From NCBI RefSeq assembly GCF_040448675.1, contig NZ_CP159289.1, positions 1,984,001 to 2,048,000 of the forward strand: 64,000 nt of DNA, written 5' to 3'. Of this stretch, positions 8,530 to 18,700 are shown in pieces; the first letter of the stretch is position 1, and each line of letters starts with the position of its first letter. The notes under the pieces are model-generated. The model did not search any database. It was not told the DNA's origin and saw only the letters and a list, made by a program, of their open reading frames with translations. The position numbers and the translations under genes were made by a program. Source of the stretch: Dyadobacter sp. 676. Lineage in GTDB: Bacteria > Bacteroidota > Bacteroidia > Cytophagales > Spirosomataceae.

Positions 8530-9267
8530 TTATTTATTTCCAGCCGCCCATTCAACGGCATTTCTTAAAATTGTCTGATAAGGCCCGATCGTGTGCGATT
8601 TGGCATCATGGCCCAGTGCTATTCCCACTATTTTCGCCTTGGGATGCTTCACAATGAAAACACTGGGGAAAACTTTGTCCGAGGATTCGGCTTTGGCGGT
8701 TGCCAGTACTTCGATGGGCGTTCCGGCAGGGTCCGGTTTGAAGTAATATAGCTCGTCGTCCAACTGGAAACTCGAAGGGACACCTCCGGTTACCGGATGT
8801 TTTCGGGTAATCGTTACTTCAAACGGCCCGTATTTGTCATGCCCTTTCGACCCGCCTCCTACCAGTTTCAGGTTATATTCCGGCCAGTCGGCCCAGTTGT
8901 ACCAAAGCGCGGGGTGGGCCAGCACCAGGCCTTTTCCCGCATCTGCAAAAGCGAAAATCGCTTCGCGGGTCGCTTTGTCGGCTATGGGCTGGTTGTTCGA
9001 AAGGTACAACACGTCGATATCGTTCAGCTTTGGCAAAATAGTCGTCGGGTTGTCGGTATACTCCACCGAAGCAAGGCCGCCTTTTTGCAGCGTCTGCACA
9101 TCTTCCTGCTTATACCACCGGTCGAAATCGTGCGACGCGCCGCCACCTACCAGCAGCACGCGTATTGCCTTCTTCTCCCCCGGGTTCGATTCCGCCATTA
9201 TGCTATTGCCCGTTATGATTAACACGGCCAGGAATGCGGCAATGATTTTCAATATTGAACGCTTCAT
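8530..9267 (-). CDS. ThuA-like domain protein, secreted
   Basis: A 245-residue protein with an N-terminal signal peptide (AAFLAVLIITGNSIMA) and a ThuA-like flavodoxin/GATase-1-type fold: VLLVGGGASHDFDRW opens the domain and ALGHDAKSHTIGPYQ closes it, both typical of the family. ThuA takes part in trehalose or sucrose use in rhizobia through 3-keto intermediates; the biochemical role of most members is open. Here it lies in a locus with a second ThuA domain (in the 1180-residue protein just upstream), a Gfo/Idh enzyme and an epimerase, supporting an oxidative sugar route. Confidence 0.87.
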   Translation of the reverse strand: MKRSILKIIAAFLAVLIITGNSIMAESNPGEKKAIRVLLVGGGASHDFDRWYKQEDVQTLQKGGLASVEYTDNPTTILPKLNDIDVLYLSNNQPIADKATREAIFAFADAGKGLVLAHPALWYNWADWPEYNLKLVGGGSKGHDKYGPFEVTITRKHPVTGGVPSSFQLDDELYYFKPDPAGTPIEVLATAKAESSDKVFPSVFIVKHPKAKIVGIALGHDAKSHTIGPYQTILRNAVEWAAGNK

Positions 9268-9271
9268 TTTT

Positions 9272-9480
9272 GAGTTTAGAGTTTATTAGTTTAGAGTTTA
9301 TTAGTTTAGAGTTTATTAGTTTAGGGCTTAAGGTTCTGTGAGGTTGGCGTTTTTGAGTTCAGAGTTTAGGTTCGGGAATCTACGAGTTCAGGCGATTTAT
9401 CAGTTTACAGACGTTCATGAGCTTAAACTTTTAACTCTAAACTCATGAACTCTACAACTCATAACCATAAACTCATCAGC
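9272..9480. repeat. Intergenic array of short words, inverted in its second half
   Basis: The non-coding gap between two genes of the locus. From 9275 to 9325 a 15-bp word (TTTAGAGTTTATTAG) is repeated about three times in tandem. From 9410 to 9480 related words occur in the opposite orientation (AACTCTAAACTCATGAAC, then further ACTCAT words), and GTTCATGAG at 9413-9421 pairs perfectly with CTCATGAAC at 9441-9449. The array reaches the stop codon of the 1180-residue protein at 9481. See the related arrays at 24.9 and 28.4 kb. Confidence 0.7.
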
Positions 9481-12400
9481 TCACTTCGTCACACGTAAAA
9501 TCCCGTTCATGCCGCGCCAGTGGCCGGGGAATGTGCATACGTAGGGATAGTCGCCCGGTTCGTTTGGTACTGTGAATTCCAGGGTAACGGTTTCTCCCGA
9601 ATTAACCAGTTTCGTCGAGAACAGCACTTCTGGGATCCGCGGGACATATTGCATTTCGGCCGCTTTAGGATTCGTAAGAAGCTCGTCGGCCGCCTTCCCT
9701 ACTTTCTGCAATGTTCCCGGCTTGATAATCAGCAGATTATGCTGCATACCGTCCGGGTTTTCCAGGTTGATCGCAACTTTCTGCCCGGCTTTCACGGTGA
9801 TCAGCTTTTTGTCGTACTGCATAATCTCTTTTTCCACTTTCAGTTCGATCACCGTCGCATTAGAAGCCTTCGTTTCAGGAGCCGGTTTCGCGGCTGCCGT
9901 GGTATTGCCAACGCTTTCGTTCGGGCGGTTCAGTTCCAGGGATGCTTTTTGAAAATTACCCACAAACCCGAATCGCCCGTCGTAGTCGCCGATCTCGTCG
10001 GCTTCCATGTCCTCGCCCGTACGCACCGGGTTGTTCAGCGGCGCATTAAAAAGCATATGTGCCTTGCCCGTGGCCGCTTCTTTTCCGTCGATTTCAATGC
10101 GGATATTGCCACCTTGCGTGAGGCTCGCCACCACATCGAACTTATCGGGCAATGTACCGGTTGTGGCTGCCTGGCTTAGCATTCCGTGCTGTTTTACGGC
10201 CATAATGAGTTTTCCGCCCTGGATGTACAATGCATAACCGTCGCTTTTTCCGCCCTGGCCGACAATGAAACCCTGCAACGCACGGTCGCGGCTTTTGGTA
10301 ATGGTGGCGCGGATGGTGATTTCTTTACCCGAAATATCCGGCGGGAATTGCAGCGTGTTCCTTCTTCCAAGCGGGTACACTTCCCTGGTTAATGCCCCGG
10401 CTATTTGCGTGGTCAATGCGGAAGACCGCGATTGGCTGACGGATGCTGCCAGAAAACCCTTTTCGTGTTGTATGGCCGCCGCCAGAATGGCCCGTGAAAG
10501 CCAGGGATCTTTCGCATTCTGCTCATCGAGGGAAGCCTGGTAAATGGCGGCCCCGGCCCTTTCGGAGGCGGGCAGTTCGGCAATGGCCACAAATACGCTC
10601 AGACGGGTATTCAGGTTGGCGTCCTTCATGCTTCTTTTCAGCATTTCAAAACTCTGCTCCTGCCTCGGCAATACGCTGGCCGCTGCTTTGCGTACACCTG
10701 CGGCCGGATGGGCCAGTGCCCTGTTTACGACTTGCAACGCCTCCGCATTCGAGCCATCCAGCACACCCAGGCCATGCAGTGTCCATAGTGCGTGTACAGC
10801 AGGGCTGTTCAACCCAATTTCATCGACTTTCGGATTATTGATGATTTTGTACAAATCCGGCAGCACCGACAGTTTTTTCGACTCCACGAGCAAGCGTTGG
10901 GCGGTCATCCGCCAGAACATATTGTCGTTTTCCAGGGCGGCTACCAGTCCCGGCAGATCGTCTTTTGAAAGTTTCAGCGGAGCTGATTTCCGGCCATTTT
11001 TATAAACAATCCGGTAAATACGGCCGTGGGTCAGATCCCGCATCGGGCTGCTGAATGCATTGCCGGGGCCATGCGGCTGCTCTTCGAAGGGCAGGATGAA
11101 TTTCGAAGGCGATTGCGCCGGCACGAACACGTTGTGCTGGATAATGAAATTATACCAATCGGCAATCCACACCGCGCCGTCGGGGCCCACTTCGGCTTGC
11201 ACCGGTCCGAACCATTCATCGGAGCTGGCCATGAAATTCCAGCCGTCGGTTTCCCTGAAACCTGCGCCGTCCGGTTCAAGGATGGCTTTGTGTACCAAAC
11301 GGATAGTCGGTTCGGCGACGAACGCGGCACGGTTCCAATAATCTTTCGGAAAACTGCGTGCGGTGTAAAAATGATGACCGGCGGCCGAAGTAAACCCTCC
11401 TACCACATCCACCTGTCGCAAATTAGGCGTCACAGCATGGGCATCGTAATGTCCATCGATTTTCTGAACTGCTTGTACGGATGGCTGCTCTTCGCCCAAA
11501 GAACGTTGCATTAATCGTCCCGGCATCGAAAAGAACGCGCTGTGCGTATTGTTGGCGGTTGAAAGGAAAACATTGTTATCCTCTGTGAAGCCCAGCCCCC
11601 AGGTATTATTGCTGCTATTTCCGAGGTATTCGAAATTCCTGCCGTCCGGACTGAAATGATAAACGCCCTGCGAGAAAGTCATTTTTTTACCGTTAATGCT
11701 TCCATTGAAGCCCGAGTAGCCAAGTACGCCCCAGATTTTATTGTCGAAACCATATTGCAGGTTCGAGGGCCCGGCATGGGTGTCGTTCTTGCCCCAGCCC
11801 GTCATGATCACCTCCCTTACATCGGCCACGTCGTCGCCGTTGGTGTCTTTCATAAAAACGAAATCCGGCGCCATGGAAACGATAATGCCGCCATTCGAGA
11901 AAACCATGCTCGTGGGGATATTCAGCTTGTCGGCGAACACGGTAAACCTGTCGGCTTTGCCATCGCCATTCGTATCCTCGCAAATTTTAATGCGGTCGTT
12001 GGCCGCACCGTCGGTTTCCTTGAATGTGTTGGGGTAATCCACCGACTCGACCACCCAAAGACGGCCACGCTCGTCCCACGACATCGCTATGGGATTGGTA
12101 ATGTCGGGTTCGGAGGCAAAAAGTTGTATTTCAAACCCCGGCGGGACCTGCGTCAGCTTGTTCGATTCGGTCGGCGACAACGATTCCTGCATTTTGGGCA
12201 CCACATGGCGACGGGTATAATGCGAAATAGTATCCGACTGGTAAATATCGACGTCGGGCAGGTTCAGTGCGGCGATTTGCGCCTGTACTTCGTCGCCAAT
12301 GGCCCACAACACGCCGTTCCTCACGAGGTCCAGAAAGCCCTTGTTGGTCCAGGTACTGTCCTCGTGGCCGTAGGCGGTATAAAAAACGCGGCCTTTGCCC

Positions 12401-13023
12401 TCGTTGCGCACCCATGTGTAGGGCTCGTGCACGTCGCCTTCTACGCGTTCGCCAAGGACAATCCTGTCAGGGTTCAGGTTTTTGTGCACGTAAGTTTCAT
12501 CCCAGGTCTGAAAGGCGGCAATGCCTTTCATGACCTGGTGTTCCGGTTTCAGAATAGTGTTTTTAAATGTACCTGTCTTGTGGGAAGCAAACTGCCCGCC
12601 AACGGTGTTGATATACCATGAAGAATTCCTGAAACAGCCCGAAGCCGAATGGATCGGGATAAGTCCCTTCCCGCCTTCGACGAACGCTTTCATGGCACTT
12701 TCCTGGGATGGCGGGAGCGAATCGTGGTTCGCGTAAATGATGAGTCCGTCGTATTTCTCCAGGTTCTCCGGGTTGATATCGTTCGGATCGACCGTGTACG
12801 ACATGTTAATGCCGCTTTTGAACAGCTTCACTGCCAGCCAGGGGGCATACTTGCCCGAATCGTGATGCTTACTGTTATGCCCCAGGAACAATACTTCGGC
12901 ACGCCGGCCTTTCGGGGCGCCGGCTTTGGGGTCCGGCCTCCCGACGACCGGCGCTCCCGTTTTACCCTTTGCACATGCCAGCGCCATAAGCCCGACAAGC
13001 AGGAGTGCAATGTAATTCCTCAT
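9481..13023 (-). CDS. Multidomain lipoprotein: ThuA, PVC-type dehydrogenase propeller, HEAT, LamG-like, cupredoxin
   Basis: A 1180-residue exported lipoprotein (lipobox ALACAKG, Cys17). Approximate domain order: ThuA-like 40-250; a beta-propeller of the putative membrane-bound dehydrogenase type (TIGR02604-like) 285-640, opening with VPPGFEIQLFASEPDI and containing Asp/Asn-rich metal-loop-like stretches (DTNGDGKAD, DTNGDDVAD); HEAT-like helical repeats 690-860; a LamG/concanavalin-like beta domain about 900-1045; and a blue-copper domain 1070-1180. The copper ligands are visible as His in GMQHNLLI and Cys, His, Met in VCTFPGHWRGM. No CxxCH heme motif occurs anywhere, although related propeller proteins in Planctomycetes and Verrucomicrobia usually end in a cytochrome domain. 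I infer oxidation of a sugar at the surface with electrons passed to copper. It directly follows the DUF3823 gene in the locus. Confidence 0.85.
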   Translation of the reverse strand: MRNYIALLLVGLMALACAKGKTGAPVVGRPDPKAGAPKGRRAEVLFLGHNSKHHDSGKYAPWLAVKLFKSGINMSYTVDPNDINPENLEKYDGLIIYANHDSLPPSQESAMKAFVEGGKGLIPIHSASGCFRNSSWYINTVGGQFASHKTGTFKNTILKPEHQVMKGIAAFQTWDETYVHKNLNPDRIVLGERVEGDVHEPYTWVRNEGKGRVFYTAYGHEDSTWTNKGFLDLVRNGVLWAIGDEVQAQIAALNLPDVDIYQSDTISHYTRRHVVPKMQESLSPTESNKLTQVPPGFEIQLFASEPDITNPIAMSWDERGRLWVVESVDYPNTFKETDGAANDRIKICEDTNGDGKADRFTVFADKLNIPTSMVFSNGGIIVSMAPDFVFMKDTNGDDVADVREVIMTGWGKNDTHAGPSNLQYGFDNKIWGVLGYSGFNGSINGKKMTFSQGVYHFSPDGRNFEYLGNSSNNTWGLGFTEDNNVFLSTANNTHSAFFSMPGRLMQRSLGEEQPSVQAVQKIDGHYDAHAVTPNLRQVDVVGGFTSAAGHHFYTARSFPKDYWNRAAFVAEPTIRLVHKAILEPDGAGFRETDGWNFMASSDEWFGPVQAEVGPDGAVWIADWYNFIIQHNVFVPAQSPSKFILPFEEQPHGPGNAFSSPMRDLTHGRIYRIVYKNGRKSAPLKLSKDDLPGLVAALENDNMFWRMTAQRLLVESKKLSVLPDLYKIINNPKVDEIGLNSPAVHALWTLHGLGVLDGSNAEALQVVNRALAHPAAGVRKAAASVLPRQEQSFEMLKRSMKDANLNTRLSVFVAIAELPASERAGAAIYQASLDEQNAKDPWLSRAILAAAIQHEKGFLAASVSQSRSSALTTQIAGALTREVYPLGRRNTLQFPPDISGKEITIRATITKSRDRALQGFIVGQGGKSDGYALYIQGGKLIMAVKQHGMLSQAATTGTLPDKFDVVASLTQGGNIRIEIDGKEAATGKAHMLFNAPLNNPVRTGEDMEADEIGDYDGRFGFVGNFQKASLELNRPNESVGNTTAAAKPAPETKASNATVIELKVEKEIMQYDKKLITVKAGQKVAINLENPDGMQHNLLIIKPGTLQKVGKAADELLTNPKAAEMQYVPRIPEVLFSTKLVNSGETVTLEFTVPNEPGDYPYVCTFPGHWRGMNGILRVTK

Positions 13024-13073
13024 TCAAATTGTTTTTTTAAGAAAAAGTTTCGGTTTTAATGTGGGTATTTACC

Positions 13074-13775
13074 CTACAAATTCACTTTCTGGACCGGTGA
13101 GAAAACCATGTCCTCCACATCCTTGATCTTCACGCCTACTCTCGCGAAAACGTAGTTCTGCGCAGGTGAAAGCGCAGGTACGGTGGTTGTGAGGTTAATG
13201 GCGTTCAGGTCTTTGATGTCAGCTCCGGGCATGTCCGTAACCGCCACGTTGGTGGCACGCGCCACGAAATCTGTTTTATTCACATATAACGAGACTCTTT
13301 CGATATCTTTACCCTCGGTGCCGGTCAGGATTTTTTCGAGTTTGAGTGAAACATTCACCTTGCTCTCGCCGCCTGAGAACTGCGGTGTACGGATCATATA
13401 GTACGGCATCACCTCCACATCGAGCTTCTGGTTGCCCGAAACGCTCACGAACAAGGTGTCTTTGGCGGTGGCGTCTTTGGCTATCGTTTTAAATGGTCCG
13501 CGGTTTTTGGGAAAAACCAGTTTGTAATTCCCGTCGAACAAAACCGCGGAATAGGACCCGTCCTGCGCGATCGGTGCGTCGATAGCCGCCAGTTTCCCGA
13601 AACCGGGTTGCCACAATTGCAGCCGTACCTGCCCTTCTTCCACGCCAATTGGCTCGCCCTTGTACACGATCTGACCCGACAGCGTCGATTTCGGTTCGGT
13701 ATAATTGTCCTTTTGGCAAGCCGCCAAAAACGCAATCATCGCGACAAGCGGCATTATATGAAATCTGATTTTCAT
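13074..13775 (-). CDS. DUF3823 domain lipoprotein
   Basis: A 233-residue lipoprotein (lipobox AFLAACQKD) with two beta-sandwich parts, matching DUF3823, a family found almost only next to SusC/SusD pairs. The N-terminal part looks like a carboxypeptidase regulatory-like fold (TLSGQIVYKGEPIGVEEG ... DGSYSAVLFDGNY). It is probably a surface glycan-binding accessory of the SusCD complex. It begins 27 bases after the SusD stop. Function is inferred from genomic association only. Confidence 0.85.
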   Translation of the reverse strand: MKIRFHIMPLVAMIAFLAACQKDNYTEPKSTLSGQIVYKGEPIGVEEGQVRLQLWQPGFGKLAAIDAPIAQDGSYSAVLFDGNYKLVFPKNRGPFKTIAKDATAKDTLFVSVSGNQKLDVEVMPYYMIRTPQFSGGESKVNVSLKLEKILTGTEGKDIERVSLYVNKTDFVARATNVAVTDMPGADIKDLNAINLTTTVPALSPAQNYVFARVGVKIKDVEDMVFSPVQKVNL

Positions 13776-13802
13776 GATATCGTATCGTTTGAATGTGATG
13801 GC

Positions 13803-15710
13803 CTATTGGTTCGGATTTCTGACGAGCTTGGGGTTGTTACTGATAATGGCATCGTCGATGTAGGAGTAATAGTTTCCGAGCTGGAACCGGTCGGCGCCGG
13901 TTACACGGCTCAGTTTTACCGGCTTGTAAATCCATTTGCCATTATTCGGCGAGCCGGGATCATAAATTTTGTAGGACCACAATCCCCAGGGCTGCGTATT
14001 GCGCTTGGTAGCTTTTCCAAGGTCTTTCGAAAGATCGGCTGCGGTGATCGCGTTGCCGTCCATGATCTGATGTGCGATACGCCACCTTTTCATGTCGTAC
14101 AAATAATGTCCTTCGAATGCCAGCTCCACACGGCGCTCATGTACAAGGCGGTCGAAATTGATTTCGGAGGCTTTTAATGGCGTTACCAAACCGGCGCGGG
14201 CCCGAACCTGGTTCATATAACCGGCCGCTTCCGCAGCCTGGCCGAGTTCAAATGCGGCTTCCGCCGCATTCAGCAGTACTTCGGCGTAGCGATAGCGAAC
14301 CAGCCACACCTCGCTGTTCACCCCGCGCTGGCCCGACCCAACGACCGGGTCCAGGTATTTACGGAGATAGAAGCCCGTCTGCGCGGTGAATTCGAAACCG
14401 TCGATCGGGCCGTCGAAACCTACTACCTGCTCGGGCACCGTTTTGCCGGGAAGTGTTTTCTGCGCACCGCGGTCGTCGCCACTGATAATGGTGCCGTTCG
14501 CGAGCTGATAACCGGCCCAAATGTCCACTTTCCGCCCTTTGAACGTAGTACCGGGCAACATTACCGTCCCGCCGAGGCGCGCGTCGCGGCCCGCGAAGAT
14601 ATCGGTCTGATCAGTGTAGTAAACCGGTGTCCCGTTTGCATTGGTTGCCGGGATCGGCGCGAAGGTGTTATCGAGTTTTTCAAATGCCTCCACGAAATTC
14701 AGCGAAGGATTGATACGCCCGCCTTCTTCCTCTTCTGCCCCGTAGCGCGGCTGGTTCCAGCCGGTGAAATAATGTACTTTACCGCTTTGCAATTTGAAAT
14801 CCTCCACAAAAATGACTTCCGGGTTATTTGCTTTATCGTAGAAGATGCTGGCGAAGTTTTCGGACAGATCAGGTTTTTTGGCATACAATCCGTAGGCGCC
14901 CGCGTTGCCGGAAATAATCTCCTTTGCCGCCGCCAGCGCTTTGGTATAATACCCGTTGGCCATATTAGCCGGAATACCCACTTCTCCGCCCGGCAGGGCA
15001 ACCTGCGGGGTATTCACTCCATATTTTGCGATGGAGCCCGCGTAAATGGCCGCCCTCACTTCCATTGCCAATGCAGCGGCTTTGGTCGCCCGCGATTTTT
15101 CGCCCGGTGTTGCGGGAAGCTTGTCCTTGATTTCCTCGGCCTCTCTGATCACGAAATCGTAAATCTCCGACTCTTTCGCACGCGGGTGCTGCAGGTAAGA
15201 AGGGTCCCCGCTGAAATCGTACACCATCGGTTCGAGGATCAGCGGCACGCCGCCCATTCTTTTCACCAGTTCAAAATAGTAGGATGCGCGCAGAAAGCGG
15301 GCCTCGGCCAAGTAACGATCGCGGACAGCCGGGCTGAGTTTGTCGGCAACGGCGCATTTCTGAATGAACAAATTCATTTCCCGAATGTAACCGTAATCCC
15401 AGGCCGCCCACGATTTCAGGTCCCAGCCGCTGTTCTGGAAGTTATTGTAACGCCCTGCTTCCGACCAGAATGCCTCATTGAAATCGGCCACGGTTGTCCA
15501 GCCGGGAACGTCGTTGATGGTCTTGAAGGTCGAGATATCGACATAACGGTTGTAAAGGTCGCCCAGCACCGACAGCACCTGGCCTTCATCCGTCCAGATC
15601 TGTTCTTCCGAAAGCTGGTCGGTCGGCGGGCGGTTCAGAAACTCGTCGTCGTTGCAGCTCCAACCTAATGTCAATACGGCAATCGATAATACTTGAAATA
15701 TCTTTTTCAT
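13803..15710 (-). CDS. RagB/SusD family nutrient-binding outer-membrane lipoprotein
   Basis: A 635-residue surface lipoprotein (lipobox LGWSCND) that caps the SusC porin and binds the incoming oligosaccharide. SusD hallmarks are visible: FLNRPPTDQLSEEQIWTDEG near the N-terminus, the TPR-like helices with ARFLRASYYFELVKRMGGVP, and the C-terminal RYAEVLLNAAEAA ... VHERRVELAFEGHYLYDMKRW. Ends 18 bases before... and starts 17 bases after the SusC stop, so the pair is co-transcribed. Substrate is not readable, but neighbouring GH43 and clan-A glycosidases suggest an arabinose- or xylose-containing glycan. Confidence 0.95.
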   Translation of the reverse strand: MKKIFQVLSIAVLTLGWSCNDDEFLNRPPTDQLSEEQIWTDEGQVLSVLGDLYNRYVDISTFKTINDVPGWTTVADFNEAFWSEAGRYNNFQNSGWDLKSWAAWDYGYIREMNLFIQKCAVADKLSPAVRDRYLAEARFLRASYYFELVKRMGGVPLILEPMVYDFSGDPSYLQHPRAKESEIYDFVIREAEEIKDKLPATPGEKSRATKAAALAMEVRAAIYAGSIAKYGVNTPQVALPGGEVGIPANMANGYYTKALAAAKEIISGNAGAYGLYAKKPDLSENFASIFYDKANNPEVIFVEDFKLQSGKVHYFTGWNQPRYGAEEEEGGRINPSLNFVEAFEKLDNTFAPIPATNANGTPVYYTDQTDIFAGRDARLGGTVMLPGTTFKGRKVDIWAGYQLANGTIISGDDRGAQKTLPGKTVPEQVVGFDGPIDGFEFTAQTGFYLRKYLDPVVGSGQRGVNSEVWLVRYRYAEVLLNAAEAAFELGQAAEAAGYMNQVRARAGLVTPLKASEINFDRLVHERRVELAFEGHYLYDMKRWRIAHQIMDGNAITAADLSKDLGKATKRNTQPWGLWSYKIYDPGSPNNGKWIYKPVKLSRVTGADRFQLGNYYSYIDDAIISNNPKLVRNPNQ

Positions 15711-15727
15711 GTTGGATTCCAGTCGGT

Positions 15728-18700
15728 TTAAATAGATAGGTTGATGCCTACGTTTACAAACTTGCTCTGCGGATATTGCAGCCCGTTATCGTCCTGGATC
15801 TCGGGATCTACACCGTATTCTTTCAGGTTGTCGATCGAGAACAGGTTATAGCCGTTGATGTAGAAGCGGGCACGTTGCAGGCGCAGTTTTTCCAGGACCG
15901 ATTTTGGCAGTGAATAGCTCAGCTCGATCGTGCGGGCGCGGATGTACTTCACATTGTGCAGCCAGAAAGTCGAGTTGCGGTAATTGGAATGCCCGCCGTC
16001 GTTATAGCGCAACGCAGGGTATTTTCCCGGAATCCATTCGCTATTCACATCGAACGGATCGGCGCGGTGCCATCGGTCGAGGAAGATGCTGTTCAAGGCG
16101 CCCTCGTTCTGGTAGGGCCAGCGCTGTTCGTAGTTTTGGTTCCACGAATACATACCGCCACCCGAGAAATCCGCATTGAACCCGATGCCTTTCCAGCTTA
16201 CCGAAAAGTTCAGTCCGAAGTTGACGTTGGGCTGGCCGGTCGCATTGTAGCCGATCGGTCTTTCGTCGAGGCCGTTAATCACCTTATCGCCATTGATATC
16301 CTTGTAAATCAAATCCCCCGGCAGCAATGTGCGGTTGCCCTGGCCGTCGATATTCACGGAATATTCGGCGATCTGCTGCTGCGACTGGAACTGGCCGATA
16401 GCCTCGAGTCCCCAGAAAATACCGGTGTAACGATCCTCGGCCGAAGCACGGTAACGGTCCCAGGAGTTGTTGAAAATCGGCTTGTAGGACGACACGAATT
16501 TGCTTCGCGCGAACGACACGTTTCCGCCTATGGAGAAATTCACGCTTCCCGCCTTGCCGTTGTAGGTAAGCGCGCCCTCCCAGCCCTGCTGCGAATCGCT
16601 GTTCACGTTCTCGTCGGGCAAAGCATAACCCAGTTCGCTGGGTACGAGAATATCGTATTTGCGGCCCAGCAGCCCGGTGCGAAGGCGGTAGAAGTAATCG
16701 ACGCTACCGGTGATTTTTGTTCCAAGGAAAGAAAAATCGGCACCGATATCCGTGATTTTGCTTTTAAACCAGGAAATATTGTTGATGATCTGTCCTTTAT
16801 CACGCGACGTAACGACCGCATTACCGCTCAGAATCACATTGCCTTTGTTGTAGTCATAACCCGGCAAATAGGCATACGGACTCAGCGGCCGGTTGGGATC
16901 GTTGTTAAAAAGAATATTATCATCTCCCAGGATACCGTAGGACCCTCTGAACTTCAGATCGTCGAGGACACTATGGTCGCCCACCAGGTTTTTGAAGAAA
17001 TCCTCCTCCGAAATCCTCCAACCGACGGAAGCCGACGGGAAGAAACCTACACGACGATCCGGCGCGAATTTCCAGGAAGCGTCACGCCGGGCCGAAACTT
17101 CCAGATAATACTTGCCGGCATAATCGTAATTCACTCTACCGATATACCCTATACGCGCAAGCTCCGTATCACTGTCGTTGTAGGTATCCATGGTAGGAAA
17201 GTAGATCAACGGCAGTGCGTTGGTTTTGGGCACCGCGTGCACCCATTGCTCCTGCGTCTGCTCGTCCTGCCATTCGGACACGAAAGTCGCGCCGACGGTG
17301 TGCTTGCCAAATGTATTGTTATAGGCCAGCTGTCCCTGATACACATTACGCATAACTTTCTTGGTACCACGTTCCCGCCACGGGTTGGTGCTGCCGCCCG
17401 TTACGGTGTACGTATCGTCCGTTGGGTTATAGGTGTAAGCCTTGTAGGTGTACTCGTGCCCGTTCATCACGCGATCGGCGATGTAGTAGGAATACATTCC
17501 TCTTGCGCTCAGGCCTTTTACGCCGGGAATCTGATATTCCGCCGAAAAGTTGGTTTGCAATACGCGCCAGTATTCCGTCCAGTAGCCTCCGAGTTTCTTG
17601 TTATTGTACGCCCAGTTGGTTTCGTTGTGCTTGATATCGTTCAGGTATTCGGGGTTATCGTTCGCATACGGGCGTTCGAACGGGCGGTTACGCAGGATCG
17701 CAAAACGCGGCAGCCAGTAATCGTCGCCACCGGGAATACCGGGCTGGTCGCGCTTCTCGATCCGGCCGTTGATCTGCACACCGAGTTTCAGGCGATCGGT
17801 AATTTTGGCGTCCACATTGCTCTGGATGTTGGTACGGTCAAAAGTAAACTCGCGGCCGAGTACCGAGTTCTGGTGTAATCTTGTTGCTGAAATGTAATAG
17901 TTGATCTTGTCCGAACCGCCGGTCATATTCAGGTTAATGGAGCTCAGCGGGGAGTTCTTTTTAATGATGAAATCTTTCCAGTTAAATGTCTGATAGCCAC
18001 GTTCCGTACCCACGCGGTATTTTTCAAGTTCGGTCTGGGTAATCGAAGTTTTGCCATATTGGTTCATCTCCGCTTCCGCTTTTCCGAGCATCCATTGGTA
18101 TGAGTCATTTACCACATTCGGGAAGCGCGACCAGTTTTGCCAGCCTGTGTAGGCATCGAGGCTTACCGTGTTTTTTGCACCCATTTTACCGCGCTTGGTC
18201 GTAACAACCACTACGCCATTCGCCGCGCGCACCCCGTAAATGGCCGCGGAAGCATCTTTCAGTACCGAAATGCTTTCGATATCGTTCGGAGAAATGTTAT
18301 TGAACTGCCCGGCGTCCTGCTGGATCCCGTCGATCACAAACAGCGGGTTACCCATGTTTCGGATCTGGATGTTGGCGCTCGCCCCCGGACGGCCGTCGGG
18401 CATTCGGAAGGTTACCCCGGGAATTTTACCGGCCAGGCCGGAGCTTACCGTCGAACCCCCGTGCACCCGCTCGATATCCTTGGCGGTTACCGTCGCAATG
18501 GAACCGGTCAGCGATTCCTTCTTTTGCGTGCCATAACCTACCACAACTACCTCTTCCAACGCCTTGTTATCCACTTTCAAAGTAATATCCACCACATTCT
18601 GCCCCGACGGAACTACCACTTCCTGCGACAAAAAGCCTACAAACGAGAATATCAGTACATGTTCGCCATCCGGAACGCTAAGTGAAAACCTGCCCTTTTC

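Noticed and set aside
15956..17878. A 640-codon open frame on the plus strand
   Set aside because: It lies exactly antisense to the susC gene, has no recognisable domain, and is a by-product of codon bias in the real gene. The same holds for long opposite frames over 11656-12621, 23430-24728 and 59545-60999.
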